Of a DNA stretch of 64,000 nucleotides, positions 26,784 to 37,710 are shown piece after piece. Position 1 is the first letter of the stretch. Every line of letters begins with the position of its first letter. The stretch is taken from positions 16,054,198 through 16,118,197 of the forward strand of contig NC_087377.1 in the NCBI RefSeq assembly GCF_963675165.1, written 5' to 3'. The notes beneath the pieces were generated by a model that ran no database searches, was not told the origin of the DNA, and was given only the letters and a program-made list of their open reading frames with translations. This DNA is from Halichondria panicea (Eukaryota; Porifera; Demospongiae; Suberitida; Halichondriidae). The position numbers and the translations under genes are program-made.

Positions 26784-29700
26784 CTAATTAGCACAGAAGA
26801 ATTCAACAGTTCGAATATAATCAACATTTGTCTCTCCTCCGGCTACAATGACCTCTCCACTAGGAAGCACTGAGCATGTGCAGTTGTATCGTGCAGTAGG
26901 CAGGTATCCCACTTTCACCCACCTCCTGGTGTCAGGCTGGTAGAGGTGGATCGATGAACTTGAGTTAACTCTGTCGTCCCGTCCACTAACGGCTAATAGT
27001 GACCTCCCAATACTGAGAGGAGCTGACAACACGAGTGGTACTTCCTGTAAGGTCTGCCAGAGAGTGGGTGTGTCCAGGTTGGAAAGGGCCTTTGCAATGA
27101 GTTCATTGAGGTCGACGTGGTGCACTGTCTTGGTTGCACTCCGAGTGTGATAAAACCCTCCCATTAGGTATAGAGGGTGTTTCCTATGAGAGTCGATTTC
27201 AGATCTGATCGTGGGTTAGGTAGTGACTGAGCAATGTACCATCTTCTTGATGCCACGTCCAACACCTCCACAGAGGAGGAGGTACGTCCTTTATCATCAC
27301 ACCCACCAGCTACAATGATGTGGTTGTTGAAGGAGACAGCTGTTGAGGAATTACGAGCAATGTTCATTGGTAGGTACGGGTGAGTCCATTCCCCTGCTTC
27401 AAACACTGCAAGCTGATTGGTAGGTTTGTTGTTTCTTGGATCACTTCCTCCCACCAGCACTAGTCGATTAGCGAGTGATGTCATAGCGAAATACATGGCA
27501 GTGTACTCTGGTAGTTTGGTCCATTGATCTTGCTCGGTCTTCATCACTGTACCCGAGTCACGATCATTGCCTGCACCACCTCCACCAACATACACCGTGT
27601 CACCGATAACAACACTCTGTACCGAGCCACCCATCTTGATTGGCATGTCTTTTCCTCTTCTCCATTTCAGAGTGAGTGGAGGTCTCAACTCTCTGGGAGG
27701 GAGACCCTGAATAATGAATGAGTGTAATTAGGATAGTGTCTACTAACAAGCGAGTGTTACTTGTAGCAATAATTGCATGCACACTAAATCACTTTCTCTA
27801 ATTAGCTTAAGAGGCCACGCCCATCAGTCTAATAGAATGTACAGTACGATTATAAGAGATCAAAGCTTCTACTATAGCTCTGCAATAATATAATGGTGCA
27901 TTTTGTCTCACCTGTCTCTGCTGTTGAATGATGGCGTCTCTCCTGACCAGCTCAGCATCTTTGTGCTCAATTTGTTCACTGTGTGCCTGTAAAGGGGAAC
28001 GTTGGTGGAAATCTTTGAATTAAAACACAGACGTGAATATCATTAGTGGAAATTCTACAACAGAACGAGACAATTTCCGCTAAAGGAAGTACATAATTAT
28101 AAGCACACTCAAACGGGTGTGTATTTAGCGGCTTAGCATGATTTATACAATAGCATCAATTGTTGAGGTATTGTTGGAATCTCATCGACACACTTAGCTA
28201 CATGTACGCAAACAAATATCATTATTGTAGTATAATACTAGCGTATAAGAGTGTGTGCATTTGGTGACTACTATAATACCTGTAAGAGAGCGGCCCTCTC
28301 AACTAGAGCACCCTCTCTCTGGGAAATGAGATCAGCGATCCTTGACTCTTGTTCACTGAGTTGTCTGTCCTTGTCAGCAATCACACCATCTTTGGTGGCA
28401 GCATTAGCACGGACACTATTCAATATCTATATGAAAAAAGGTTATCAACATGCTAGCTCGTTGAACAAAATAGCTTATATAATAAACAAAATAAGCTGGT
28501 TCTGCTGACCTGTTGCTGTCTAGCAAGCTGAGTATCTTTGTCCGCTACTTCCTCATCTTTTTGAACAAGTAGCTCATCTTTTTGTGCCAGAAGTCCATCT
28601 TTCTCAGTAAGTTGCTCATCTTTCTGTACTATTTGCTCATCTTTCCTCTCCAGTATCCTGTCCTTCTGGACCACCTCTCTCTGAGAACAGAGTACAGCAT
28701 GCAGTGTCAGACCCTTGCACCCACTAGCTCACTGGACTGGACTCACCTGTAGAGCCTCTATCCTCTTCTCCTTTGCCCTGAGGGTCCTGGCAGTCTTCAC
28801 TCGTGCAATGTCCAGCTGGAGCAGTCCTCCGTCCATCTCCCTCCCCACCTCCTCCAGAGACGAGAGGAGCTCAGCGGTGGTCGGTCTTCTCTCTGGGGTG
28901 TTGGCCAGACACTCCCTCACCAGACCAAACAGAGGGTGCTCACGTCCACCCGCCAGACTCCTCTCAAGGAGAGCCGTGTAGGGACCTCGACGCTCAAACT
29001 CTGAGTGAGCCAGGAGGTGGTCTGGGTTGTTGGGGTCGCTGTACGTGGGGGCAAGGAGATCTCCTGGAAACACCTAGTCCAATGACACGAGTGGAAGAAC
29101 ATGTGAATACTGACTGTCATGATTGTTTTTATGTATGTCTGTATGTATGGAGAAAATGAGTGCACGTATATTCACAATCATACATATAAAATGCATTTGC
29201 TGAAGGTCAACAATATTAAAGGGGGATCTCCCCAACACATACAACCACAATACTTATAAGGTAATTCACTGCATAAAAGGTCACCAGGAATCTAACCTAT
29301 GAATATCATTAACTACACACATACTTGTGTGAGTGCAAACAGTTGCAGCACTCCGAAAGAGAAGACGTCCAGACTGGGTCCGTACACACTGTGGCCTCTG
29401 TCAGAGAGGGCCTCGGGCGGCATGTACACCAGTGTCCCAGGAAACCTCGTCAGAGTCCTGGCAAGTCGACCAGGCTCCAGATTCACGATACGAGAGTTAC
29501 CAAAGTCTGTGATCTTGGCTCTCAGAGATGCCGTCAGTAGGACGTTCCTGGCAGTGAGGTCACGATGGACCACGGATTCACGATGCAGGTGGAGCAGCCC
29601 TCGAGCCACACAGACCAGAATGTACTGGGTGACAGAGAGGGGGATGTTGGGGGTGGACTCCAGGAGATCGTCCAGACTTGAGTCTAGCCTCTCCATGACC

Positions 29701-30082
29701 AGGAGGGGCAGTCGAGAGCCAGTAACGAAACACAGCCCAATAAACTGGGTGATGTTGGGGTGACGGATGCGAGCCATGAGTCGACACTCTCGGCGGTAGT
29801 TCCCAGCTAGGTTGGCCACTCCACCACGCTCGTCCGTCTCCAGGAGAACCTCGTGGATCTTCTTGGCTGCATACACTTCACCATTGATCATCACCTGTGC
29901 ATGGAGGCAGTCACACTTGAATAGCTAGCAGATACACTCAGTGCACAAAAACAGAGCATGCAGTGACTGACCTCTTGAACAGAGCCATAGGAACCAGTTC
30001 CTAGAACTCTCTCCTCTCCAAAGTGCTCCACATTCTCCAGCACAAACTCCCTCAAGTCAGCATCATCTCGCAAAGAAAACAT
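26784..30082 (-). CDS. K0: TKL-like kinase, coiled coils, Kelch propeller (2-nt frameshift)
   Basis: Exons: 30082-29972, 29894-29325, 29073-28747, 28680-28510, 28426-28280, 27986-27912 and 27706-26784. The start MFSLRDDADLREFV is followed at once by a kinase: GTGSYGSV loop, AAKKI lysine, HRDLTARNVLL, DFGNSR, MPPEAL, DVFSFGVL. Then come three coiled-coil exons rich in xKDxxL repeats (REVVQKDRILERKDEQ, DKDRQLSEQES, HKDAELVRRDAIIQQQRQ). The last exon has six Kelch blades, each with a GG pair (VYVGGG, LVLVGGS, IIVAGG and so on). No Death domain is present and the kinase is clearly different from K1-K4. Near 27170 two extra bases (ggtatagagg against ggtagagg) break the Kelch frame after blade 3, so this copy may give a truncated propeller. 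The 5' flank to about 30250 shows no element I recognise. Confidence 0.85.
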
Positions 30083-30099
30083 TGGTAGTTAAGTTGACT

Positions 30100-31940
30100 C
30101 AGCTAGCTAGCTACAAGATGTAAAGATGTACAAGATACGCCCTTTTTCCTATTCCAATGTCCAATCACATGCAATAACAGCTGAATCAGCAAACCACGTA
30201 GTCACCCAGCACCCATGGAACATGGAGCAAGTGGCTAACTATTGTCTCAGTGTTAGGTGGAGGCTTTGTCCAGTCCTATAATTTGTAGACCACAGTGACA
30301 TAACCAGGACCATGGAGAGAGACCATTGCTGAGGAGGTGGGAATGGCAAGTTCCTGGCCAATCAGATGATCCTACATGACGAAGCTGCTCGTAAAGATGC
30401 AAGTCTGATGACAAACTCAGGATGATGAGTGAGTGATAGTGTTGTTATTTAATAGCCTGATAGGATATACCTACTGCCAACATTTTCATGTTCACTGTAC
30501 CCAAGTATTGTATTTGGATGGTCCGGAAAAACTGTTGTAAACTAGTGAATAGTATGTAGAGGAACCTACGCATGCGAGGGACTGGCAAACTGCCTATCAG
30601 TCACTCGTCTCAGCTGCAACGAGCATTGTAGCCTATCAGATTGCTCAACATCATATTAGCCCTGTAATTGTAACCGCACTTACACTTCAGGGAATTCAGT
30701 GCATTCCATAGTAGCTAAATCTCATAGCAAAATTTAACCACATTATCTATAATGATATTCATGTTTGGTAGTGTCATAATTATGATCCATATATTCTGCT
30801 GAGACGAGTGACTGATAAGCAGTTGGCCAGTCGCTCGCACTACGCGCCAGTCTACCTTTTTAATACCCTCGAAATATACCCGCTATATACGGTAGCTTCT
30901 TTATAGTGCATAGTGTGCTTAAATCGATATGAAATTCATGCCCAAATTGTGGAAAATAAGCGTGGACAATATTTAAATAACACGCATAGTTTAGTACATA
31001 CATGTATGTGTATGTGTACGTGTACTGAGTTTGCAATTCCTCAGGGCCATGTTCAAGCTGAACCCCAATGCAAAGACGTCAAGTTCAACCTGAATGCCTA
31101 GGAGTTCAAACCTCCGAGAGCAAGCTTCTCTCCAGTGGTCACTGCCTCCTCCACACCTCTCCGGTAAATGCAATCATATTATAATTGTGAAATAGCTTTT
31201 CCCGAATTTCGAATGTCAAAATGTGCATACCCCCAGGCCATAATAATCTGTCTTTGAGCTCGTGCATGCATGAACAATCTGCCATCATGATCTTAGTATT
31301 AGCATTGTACTGCACGTGATTGATCCCCCATCCAGAACTACGAAACTAGCTGGCAAAAAGGACATCTAATTATTATTGCATATTGAGAATGCATTTTCAG
31401 TTGGTTGTATAATTGTTGCTTAGCAGTGGACTTTATAAATGCTCTGTATAGTACCCAAAAGGACAACTCCCCTAGAGCCATTTGTTTATGCACAAGTCAT
31501 ATTTCTACCTGACTGGGCCTTTGGGCTGTAGCCTTGGGCCTTGTCAGCATGGTGGAGTCAAAGCTCTGTTCTGCAAATTGCTATTTATGTGCGTTTGTTA
31601 GTTACTAGTTCTAATTTGTGGTTTACGTGCCTGTGTCCATGAATAACTATTTGAACACGTCATAAAATGCAATTCATAGGACAGGAATGTTGCCACCAAC
31701 TAGTGTGGGCCCTGTTTTAGTAATCCTATAAAGGCTAGAGTATTGGCTATTGTACCTGTAGAAACTGGATTATTAGTGCTTACTCGATTATAAGCCCATG
31801 CTTAACTGTAAGTTTTTGATTAAGGTCATCTGTATTCCTTCCATTTCTCTCTATAATTTCATGTCATAATTATTATTGAATTCATGATTTTACTAGTTAC
31901 CCTCATTCCTCTGCACACACGCCCCCTCACTCACCCCTGC
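30100..31940. other. Intergenic region upstream of K0
   Basis: No clear gene. It contains a foldback element (30562-30850). On the minus strand around 31165-31020 there is a degenerate kinase-like phrase (LDVFALGF) with stops around it; this is weak. The rest is unannotated. Confidence 0.5.
30562..30850. mobile_element. Foldback MITE with ~45-bp inverted ends
   Basis: catgcgagggactggcaaac continuing to cactcgtctcagc is mirrored at 30798-30850 (gctgagacgagtgactgata onward) with a few mismatches. Non-coding. Confidence 0.7.
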
Positions 31941-31947
31941 CACGTAG

Positions 31948-33431
31948 ACAAGGCGACTGTCGAGTCCTCAGCCTCTGCCCTACAGGAGCAATATAATTCC
32001 GTTTCTGCGTGTGTCACCAAACTGGAGGTAAAAGTGTACGTAAGGACTTTGAGAAGGAGCGGAAAAATGAGTACAAAGAGAAGTACCTCTCGCTATTAGG
32101 TAAAGGTCCTGTAATTTACTTACTGTTATTATAACGTGTTATGTTAGGTAAGATCTTAGTATTACATATTAGGTAAAGGGTCATCGTGTAGTGTTTTGTA
32201 AAACAGTCATCATAATCCTTAGTTTTACTGTATAGCGGCTCTTGGGCTATCAGAAATGTTCATGGGGTCTAATAATTATTCACGTTTCAATGTTAAGAAA
32301 CCACACCCATTAATACCTTTATCCCAGTTTTAATGTTCACGTTAGCTGCTCTGCCCCGAAAAATCGTGAAATGTTGCACCTCACCTGCTACGGTACATGC
32401 TAACGCTGTATATCACTATACAACCACTTGAATGCAGATAAAGCACAATCACTCTCTTTATTGTCTCCCAAGAAGTTAAGTAGCTAACTGTTCTCTGTTG
32501 CACAGGATGAGTGCTGACTCGGCTCTGTTTAAGTCCAAGAGCAAGAAATCAAAGTGGCTCGACTAGTGAGTTGTGTCACGTCAGTTAGTGTGTAGAGTTG
32601 TAGTGAAGCTTTTCTTATTCTAGTCACTCTATAGAGATTATTATAGAATACAGTCAGGTTAATTAATGGACTCCATAGCGGACCTATGCCACCTCTAGAG
32701 TACAGCTATACTATATCTTGAAGGTTATAATCTAGTGCAATAAGATACTATTAGTGTTATGATTCTACTAAAACTCGTTCTCAAAAGTTTCAGCCTATAG
32801 TCTAGTTTTATTTTGTTGCTCCCGTTACTTGCTGCTTAGCTAGATCTATAACACTCCTCTGGTTTCTATAGATCTTTATTATTTATGTCAACAGCCGAGG
32901 GTAGCACTTCAGTACTCTAGTTCTAATTGTAGATTGACTGATCGATTTGTCTTCTGTACTATTGTTTGATTTTTCCACCCCTCATTTTTTTCCGGCCCCC
33001 AGTTATGCGGCCATTTTTCAGCCCGGCCAAGTGTTGAGGAGACAAGAAGAGGCACTGAGAATGGAGGTAGAGGTACAGAGTACATTAGCTGGAAAATGCA
33101 TTTGTGTTATACTTTGTAGAGTCCCTTAAAGTCATTCAAGGTCAGCTATAGTGTGTCCTATTTGAAGGTGTGCAATGTACAGTCATGTACGACCCCCCCC
33201 CCCCACACACACACACACACCTTTAGGCCTACTATGCTGCTAAGAAAAAGAGGGGCCTCACGTAAACTGGCCACTCGTGCAACTATGACCATGTGACTCT
33301 TTAACCCCTCAGTTCCCGAGCCTGACCCCTCAATGTCTGTCTCGGAAGAGGAGATAGACTTTGGATTCTGGGAGAAGGCGTCCACCCTACCCTCGGACAA
33401 GACCCCAACCGATGACCTGAACTTGTTATGA
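31948..33431 (+). pseudogene. P1b: partial P gene with a different coiled-coil exon
   Basis: A piece at 31948-32027 reads DKATVESSASALQEQYNSVS. It is followed closely by a segment reading [18 protein letters not shown], related to but distinct from the coiled-coil exon of P1-P4. The [19 protein letters not shown] exon is at 32506-32566. The downstream exon-like pieces run to 33431 (DLNLL and stop), 201 bp from the converging K2 Kelch end. No first exon was found, so it is a 5'-truncated copy or needs a distant start. Confidence 0.55.
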
Positions 33432-33631
33432 GACTGTTAAATATTATTTTGTCTGCTTTTATACTATATTCTGGCAATGTAATTATGTATGTACCACTTT
33501 ATGTCATCATAATAACTATAATTATATGCGATAAAATTCTGTTGCAACTTAATTTTCTCAACATGATAAAAAGAATATCAATATCGTTATAAACTCATCG
33601 CACAATTAAAGAGAAACAATTAACAAAATAA

Positions 33632-35103
33632 CTAATTAGCACTTATAGAGAAGAAATCAACAGTTTGAATAAAAGTAAGCGATTTTGTCTTTCCTCCGGC
33701 TACAATGATCTCTCCACTAGGAAGTACTGAGCATGTGCAGCTGTATCGTGCAGTAGGCAGGTCTCCCACTTTCACCCACCTCCTAGTGTCAGGCTGGTAG
33801 AGGTGGATCGATGAACCTGGGTTGACTCTGTCGTCCCGTCCACCAACGGCTAATAGTGACCTCCCAATACTGAGAGGAGCTGACCGCACGAGTGGTACTT
33901 CCTGTAAGGTCTGCCAGAGAGTGGGTGTGTCAAGGTTGGAAACGGTCTTTGCAATGAGTTCATTGAGGTCGACATGGTGCACTGCCTTGATTGCCCCCCC
34001 AGTGTGATCCACCCCTCCGATTAGGTAGAGGGTGTTTCCTATGAGAGTTGATTTCGGTACTACTTGTGGGTTAGGTAGTGACTGAGCAATGTACCATCTT
34101 CTTGATGCCACGTCCAACACCTCCACAGAGGAGGAGGTACGTTCTTTATCATCATACCCACCAGCTACAATGATGTGGTTGTTGAAGGAGACAGCTGTTG
34201 AGGAATGACGAGCAATGTTCATTGGTGGGTACGGGTGAGTCCATTCCCCTGACCCAAACACTGAAAGTTGATTGGTGCGTTTGTTGTTTCTTGTATCCTG
34301 TCCTCCCACCAGCACTAGTCGATTAGCGAGTGATGTCACAGCGAAGTACATGGCAGTGTACTCTGGTAGTTTGGTCCATTGATCTTGCTCGAGCTTCATC
34401 ACTGTACACGCATCACGATCATTGACTGCAAGCCCTCCACCAACATACACTGTGTCACCGATAACAACACTCTGTACCGTGGTACCCATCTCGATTGGCA
34501 TGTCTTTTCCTCTTCTCCATTTCAGAGTGAGTGGAGGTCTCAACTCTCTGGGAGGGGGACCCTAAATAATGAATGAGTGTAATTAGGATAGTGTCTACTA
34601 ACAAGCGAGTGTTACTTGTAGCAATGAAAGCACCGCGGGTGCTGATGCCTCGGTGGAGATCCCAAAGCTACATAACATAAAGCTACTAGAGTCTAATAGC
34701 TTTTATACACATGACATATGATGAACAATTAATTTTGCTGCATGCAAACTCAAGGAGTGGGTAATAACCAACCATGATTGTTGTTAAAAACGATCGATGC
34801 CAAAAGTTCAAGTCTAAAATTAATGGCTGCATTAGCAGAGCCTTGCAGCTCTTTTCTCACTCTTGCAGCTACCAATAGCTAGCGTTCTAGTGCAGAGCTA
34901 ACTACTAAGTAGAGTAGCAACACTCGGTAAACAAGTTTGGCTACGTGCTCTTCTGAAAAGGCTGCAATGGCATTCCAAACTAGGCATAACTCGAGAACAA
35001 AGCATTATTTTGCAAATCCACGAATTAAAATCCAAGTAAACATGACTAGAAGCCTATAGAAACTCTTACTTGCACTTAATTCATCCTTGAGCAGCTGTAG
35101 CAG

Positions 35104-35142
<39 letters not shown>

Positions 35143-37446
35143 AGAAACACACAGACACAGAAACACACAGACACACTACTGTATACCTCGCTTGCGCATG
35201 CGCACCGAGGCATAATAATTGCATGCACACTAAATTACTTTCTCTAATTAGCTTAAGAGGCCACGCTCACCAGGGGCGTAGCCAGACTTTTGAGACAGGG
35301 GTTTCTGCAGAAAAATCAGCGGCGCGATAGCGCCGCGAAATTTTTGTGACCACGCCCACTTCCGGTACCACACCCTCTTGATTGGGGCACACCTACTGTT
35401 ATTGACTATTGTTCATGACTTTTTTACATGTTTGTGAGAAGCTAGCTAGCTATAGACGTAACATACTAGGCATGCAGGTGCCAATTGTGTATTGCTAGTC
35501 TAGCTGAGCAACAATTAAATGTCATTTACCTGATAGGTTTCATGTGGCTGAGATTGTTCTAAACTTGTACACTTCCTGAATAAAGTTGTGCTTAGAGCTG
35601 AGTCTGAGAATACTGGAGCATTCAGGATTGATACTAGATCTAGAACTTAAGTCTTGGTCTTCTTTGTTTGAGGTAGCTAGCTAGCTGAGACTAACTAGCT
35701 GAGACAAAGCCAAATTGAAACGCTTCACGATGCTGCTCTGATTATTGATTTGCAGCCACGTGTGAAAAGATGGGCAGGGCTGCATGATTTCAATTATAGG
35801 GAGCCCTGCCCAATTTTCTCAGCAGCTCCTGGGGGGGTTTCTGGGCAACCAGGAAACAATGGTAGCTACGCCCCTGCTCACCAGTCTAATAGTAAGAGAT
35901 CAAAGCTTCTACTATATAGCTCTGCAATAATATGTACAGGGGAACGTTTGGGGAAATTTTTCACAGACGTGAATATCATAATAAAAATTCTACAATAGAA
36001 CAAGAACAAGCAACAATTTCCGCTAAGGGAAGTACATAATTATAGGCACACTCAAACGGATGTGTAGTTACGGCTTAACACATGAGACAGCATCCATGCA
36101 TAATACTATTGTTGCTGTGGGAATCTCATTATCACACTACATGTACGCACCTTCTTGACTTGTTGAGTGTCCTTTGACTCCCTCTTTGTTGCCTCCACTA
36201 GGTCTGTGAGGTTATCATCTAAAAAGGGGTTAGAGGTTAGTGGAAACGTAAAACACATACTTATCATTGACTCACAGATATCCCTGGCAGATGGTCTCCT
36301 CCTCATGTCTTCTTGCAAACAACTGTCGATAAGCTTCTTCAACCTGTGTGTGTGAGGGATTTGGGCAACATGGAATGATCGATCCTTGGCTGATTTGATC
36401 GTCTCCAGCTTGCAAACAATCTGCGTCACAATCACCCCATAGGAAAACACATCCAGGCTACTATCGTACTTCTCCTCTTCCAATCGAATAGCCTCGAGAG
36501 GTAGATACCCCATACGGTGACCAATGGCTGTGAGGGTGTGGCTAAGCTTGGAGGGATCATATAGCCGTGACATACCAAAGTCGGAAATCTTTGCGACAGG
36601 CAATGGTCGTGTAGGTTTCAGTAAGACGTTGTCGCCACAGAGGTCACGGTGGATAATCTGCTTGCTGTGAATGTAGGCCAGACCACAAGCCATGTCTTTG
36701 ATGAGGCTAATTTCACATTCGCTAGTGAGGGACTCTTCATCAAGGCCAGAGAAATAGGATCTCAGATTGCAATCCATCAGCTCAACAACGAGGATTGTAC
36801 TCCCTGATTTGGGGTGCTTGGCAGTCGACAAAAACTGAACAACATTTGGGTGCTGGAACGACTTGAGAAAATCACTCTCACGATCAATTGCATCGCTAGC
36901 TTCTTCGTTTTTTCCGACTGAAATACTTGCCTGCATCTCCATAGCATCGTGAAGCAGCACTTTGACTGCACATATCTCGCCCTTGTAGCTGCCTTTGAAG
37001 ACTGCTCCAAATGCACCTTTACCCAGACGCTCGTCTAGGAAAACAGTTAAATCCTCGTTGATCTTCTGGCGATCTTGGTCAACTGTAGAATGTTGTGTGG
37101 GGTAAAATATTATGCCGAATTGGTGCTTACCTTGTAATTTAGGGTTGTTTGGACCAGTAGACTGTAGATGATCTCTTTCGATGGTCTGGGCTATGTGAAC
37201 TTCACTCACGATGGGACTAGACAATGCCTCCACCATCTCTTTCCAGCTCTTCCCTCCTTCATTAAGCCATTTAATCAAACCCTCACGATAGCAGTCATCA
37301 GGATTGTTGCTCCATTCTTTCCCGATGCTGTGGATTGTAGCCTGGGGTACGTCAAGAATAAGCAAGATGTTTCGCCACTTAATTCGAGCATCAAACGTGA
37401 CGAGATACAATCTCTTTAGATCTGCTATTGTGAGATAGTCGGACAT
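33632..37446 (-). CDS. K2: Death domain, TKL-like kinase and Kelch propeller
   Basis: Exons: 37446-37131 (Death domain), 37082-36261 (kinase), 36218-36151 (VEATKRESKDTQQVKK) and 34561-33632 (Kelch). The 75-nt coiled-coil exon of K3/K4 is deleted here, between ataat and tgtacagggg near 35932. Because that exon is phase 0 the frame still holds. Kinase motifs are complete: GKGAFGAV, CAVKV, HRDLCGDN, DFGMSRLYD; the APE position reads PLEAI. All six Kelch GG pairs are present without a stop. Intron 1 is only 48 bp, divisible by three and free of stops, so its retention would add 16 residues. The last intron is swollen by two repeats (34625-35218 and 35271-35876). The protein is probably cytosolic; Death domains recruit partners by homotypic contact and Kelch propellers bind proteins (family knowledge). 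Substrate unknown. Confidence 0.88.
34625..35218. repeat. Dispersed element with cctcggtg/caccgagg ends
   Basis: Begins tgaaagcaccgcgggtgctg and ends with the palindrome tgcgcatgcgca plus ccgaggcata. The uninterrupted site tagcaataattgc is seen near K3 and K4. Relatives lie at 49827-50328 and, inverted, 51066-51485. Internal (CA)n; no ORF. Confidence 0.75.
35271..35876. mobile_element. 606-bp hAT-like non-autonomous element
   Basis: Ends caggggcgtagcca and its inverse (gctacgcccctg), a terminal sequence typical of hAT elements. The flanks duplicate at least CTCAC (35266-35270 and 35877-35881). The empty site ccacgcccaccagtc is at K3 and K4. No transposase. Confidence 0.8.
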
Positions 37447-37710
37447 CTTCCCTGTAGAATAATTATGGTTATCAGAATAATATTTGTGATAAAATAATAT
37501 TTGGTGTGTGCAAACTAAATCATGTACATACATACAGTAAAAACAGTACTGTCTGCACTTACTGATAATAATCCAGAGGCTACAGTGCTAGTAGTGCAGT
37601 CAGTGCAGTATCTTCCACTCACAGTGCAGTGTAACAGTTCAGTTTGACAGTTGTACACAAGTCCTTTTTCCTCTGCAGAATAAACAATATCTTGTCACGT
37701 GATAAACCAC
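37447..37710. promoter_or_regulatory. Shared upstream region of K2 and P2 (divergent)
   Basis: Only 264 bp separate the K2 ATG (minus strand) from the P2 ATG (plus strand). It contains CACGTG at 37696-37701, 10 bases before the P2 ATG. The equivalent regions of the other units keep this E-box. Probably a bidirectional promoter; start sites are not known. Confidence 0.6.

Noticed and set aside
30991-31173. Possible degenerate kinase (LDVFALGF) on the minus strand
   Set aside because: One short motif only, with no HRD or DFG nearby; could be chance.
33822-34007. Plus-strand open frames inside Kelch exons (also 44317, 54696)
   Set aside because: Antisense shadows of the Kelch coding exon, repeated only because the exon is repeated.
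36777-37016. Minus-strand second-frame ORFs within the kinase exons
   Set aside because: Out-of-frame with the catalytic motifs; they overlap the true kinase reading.
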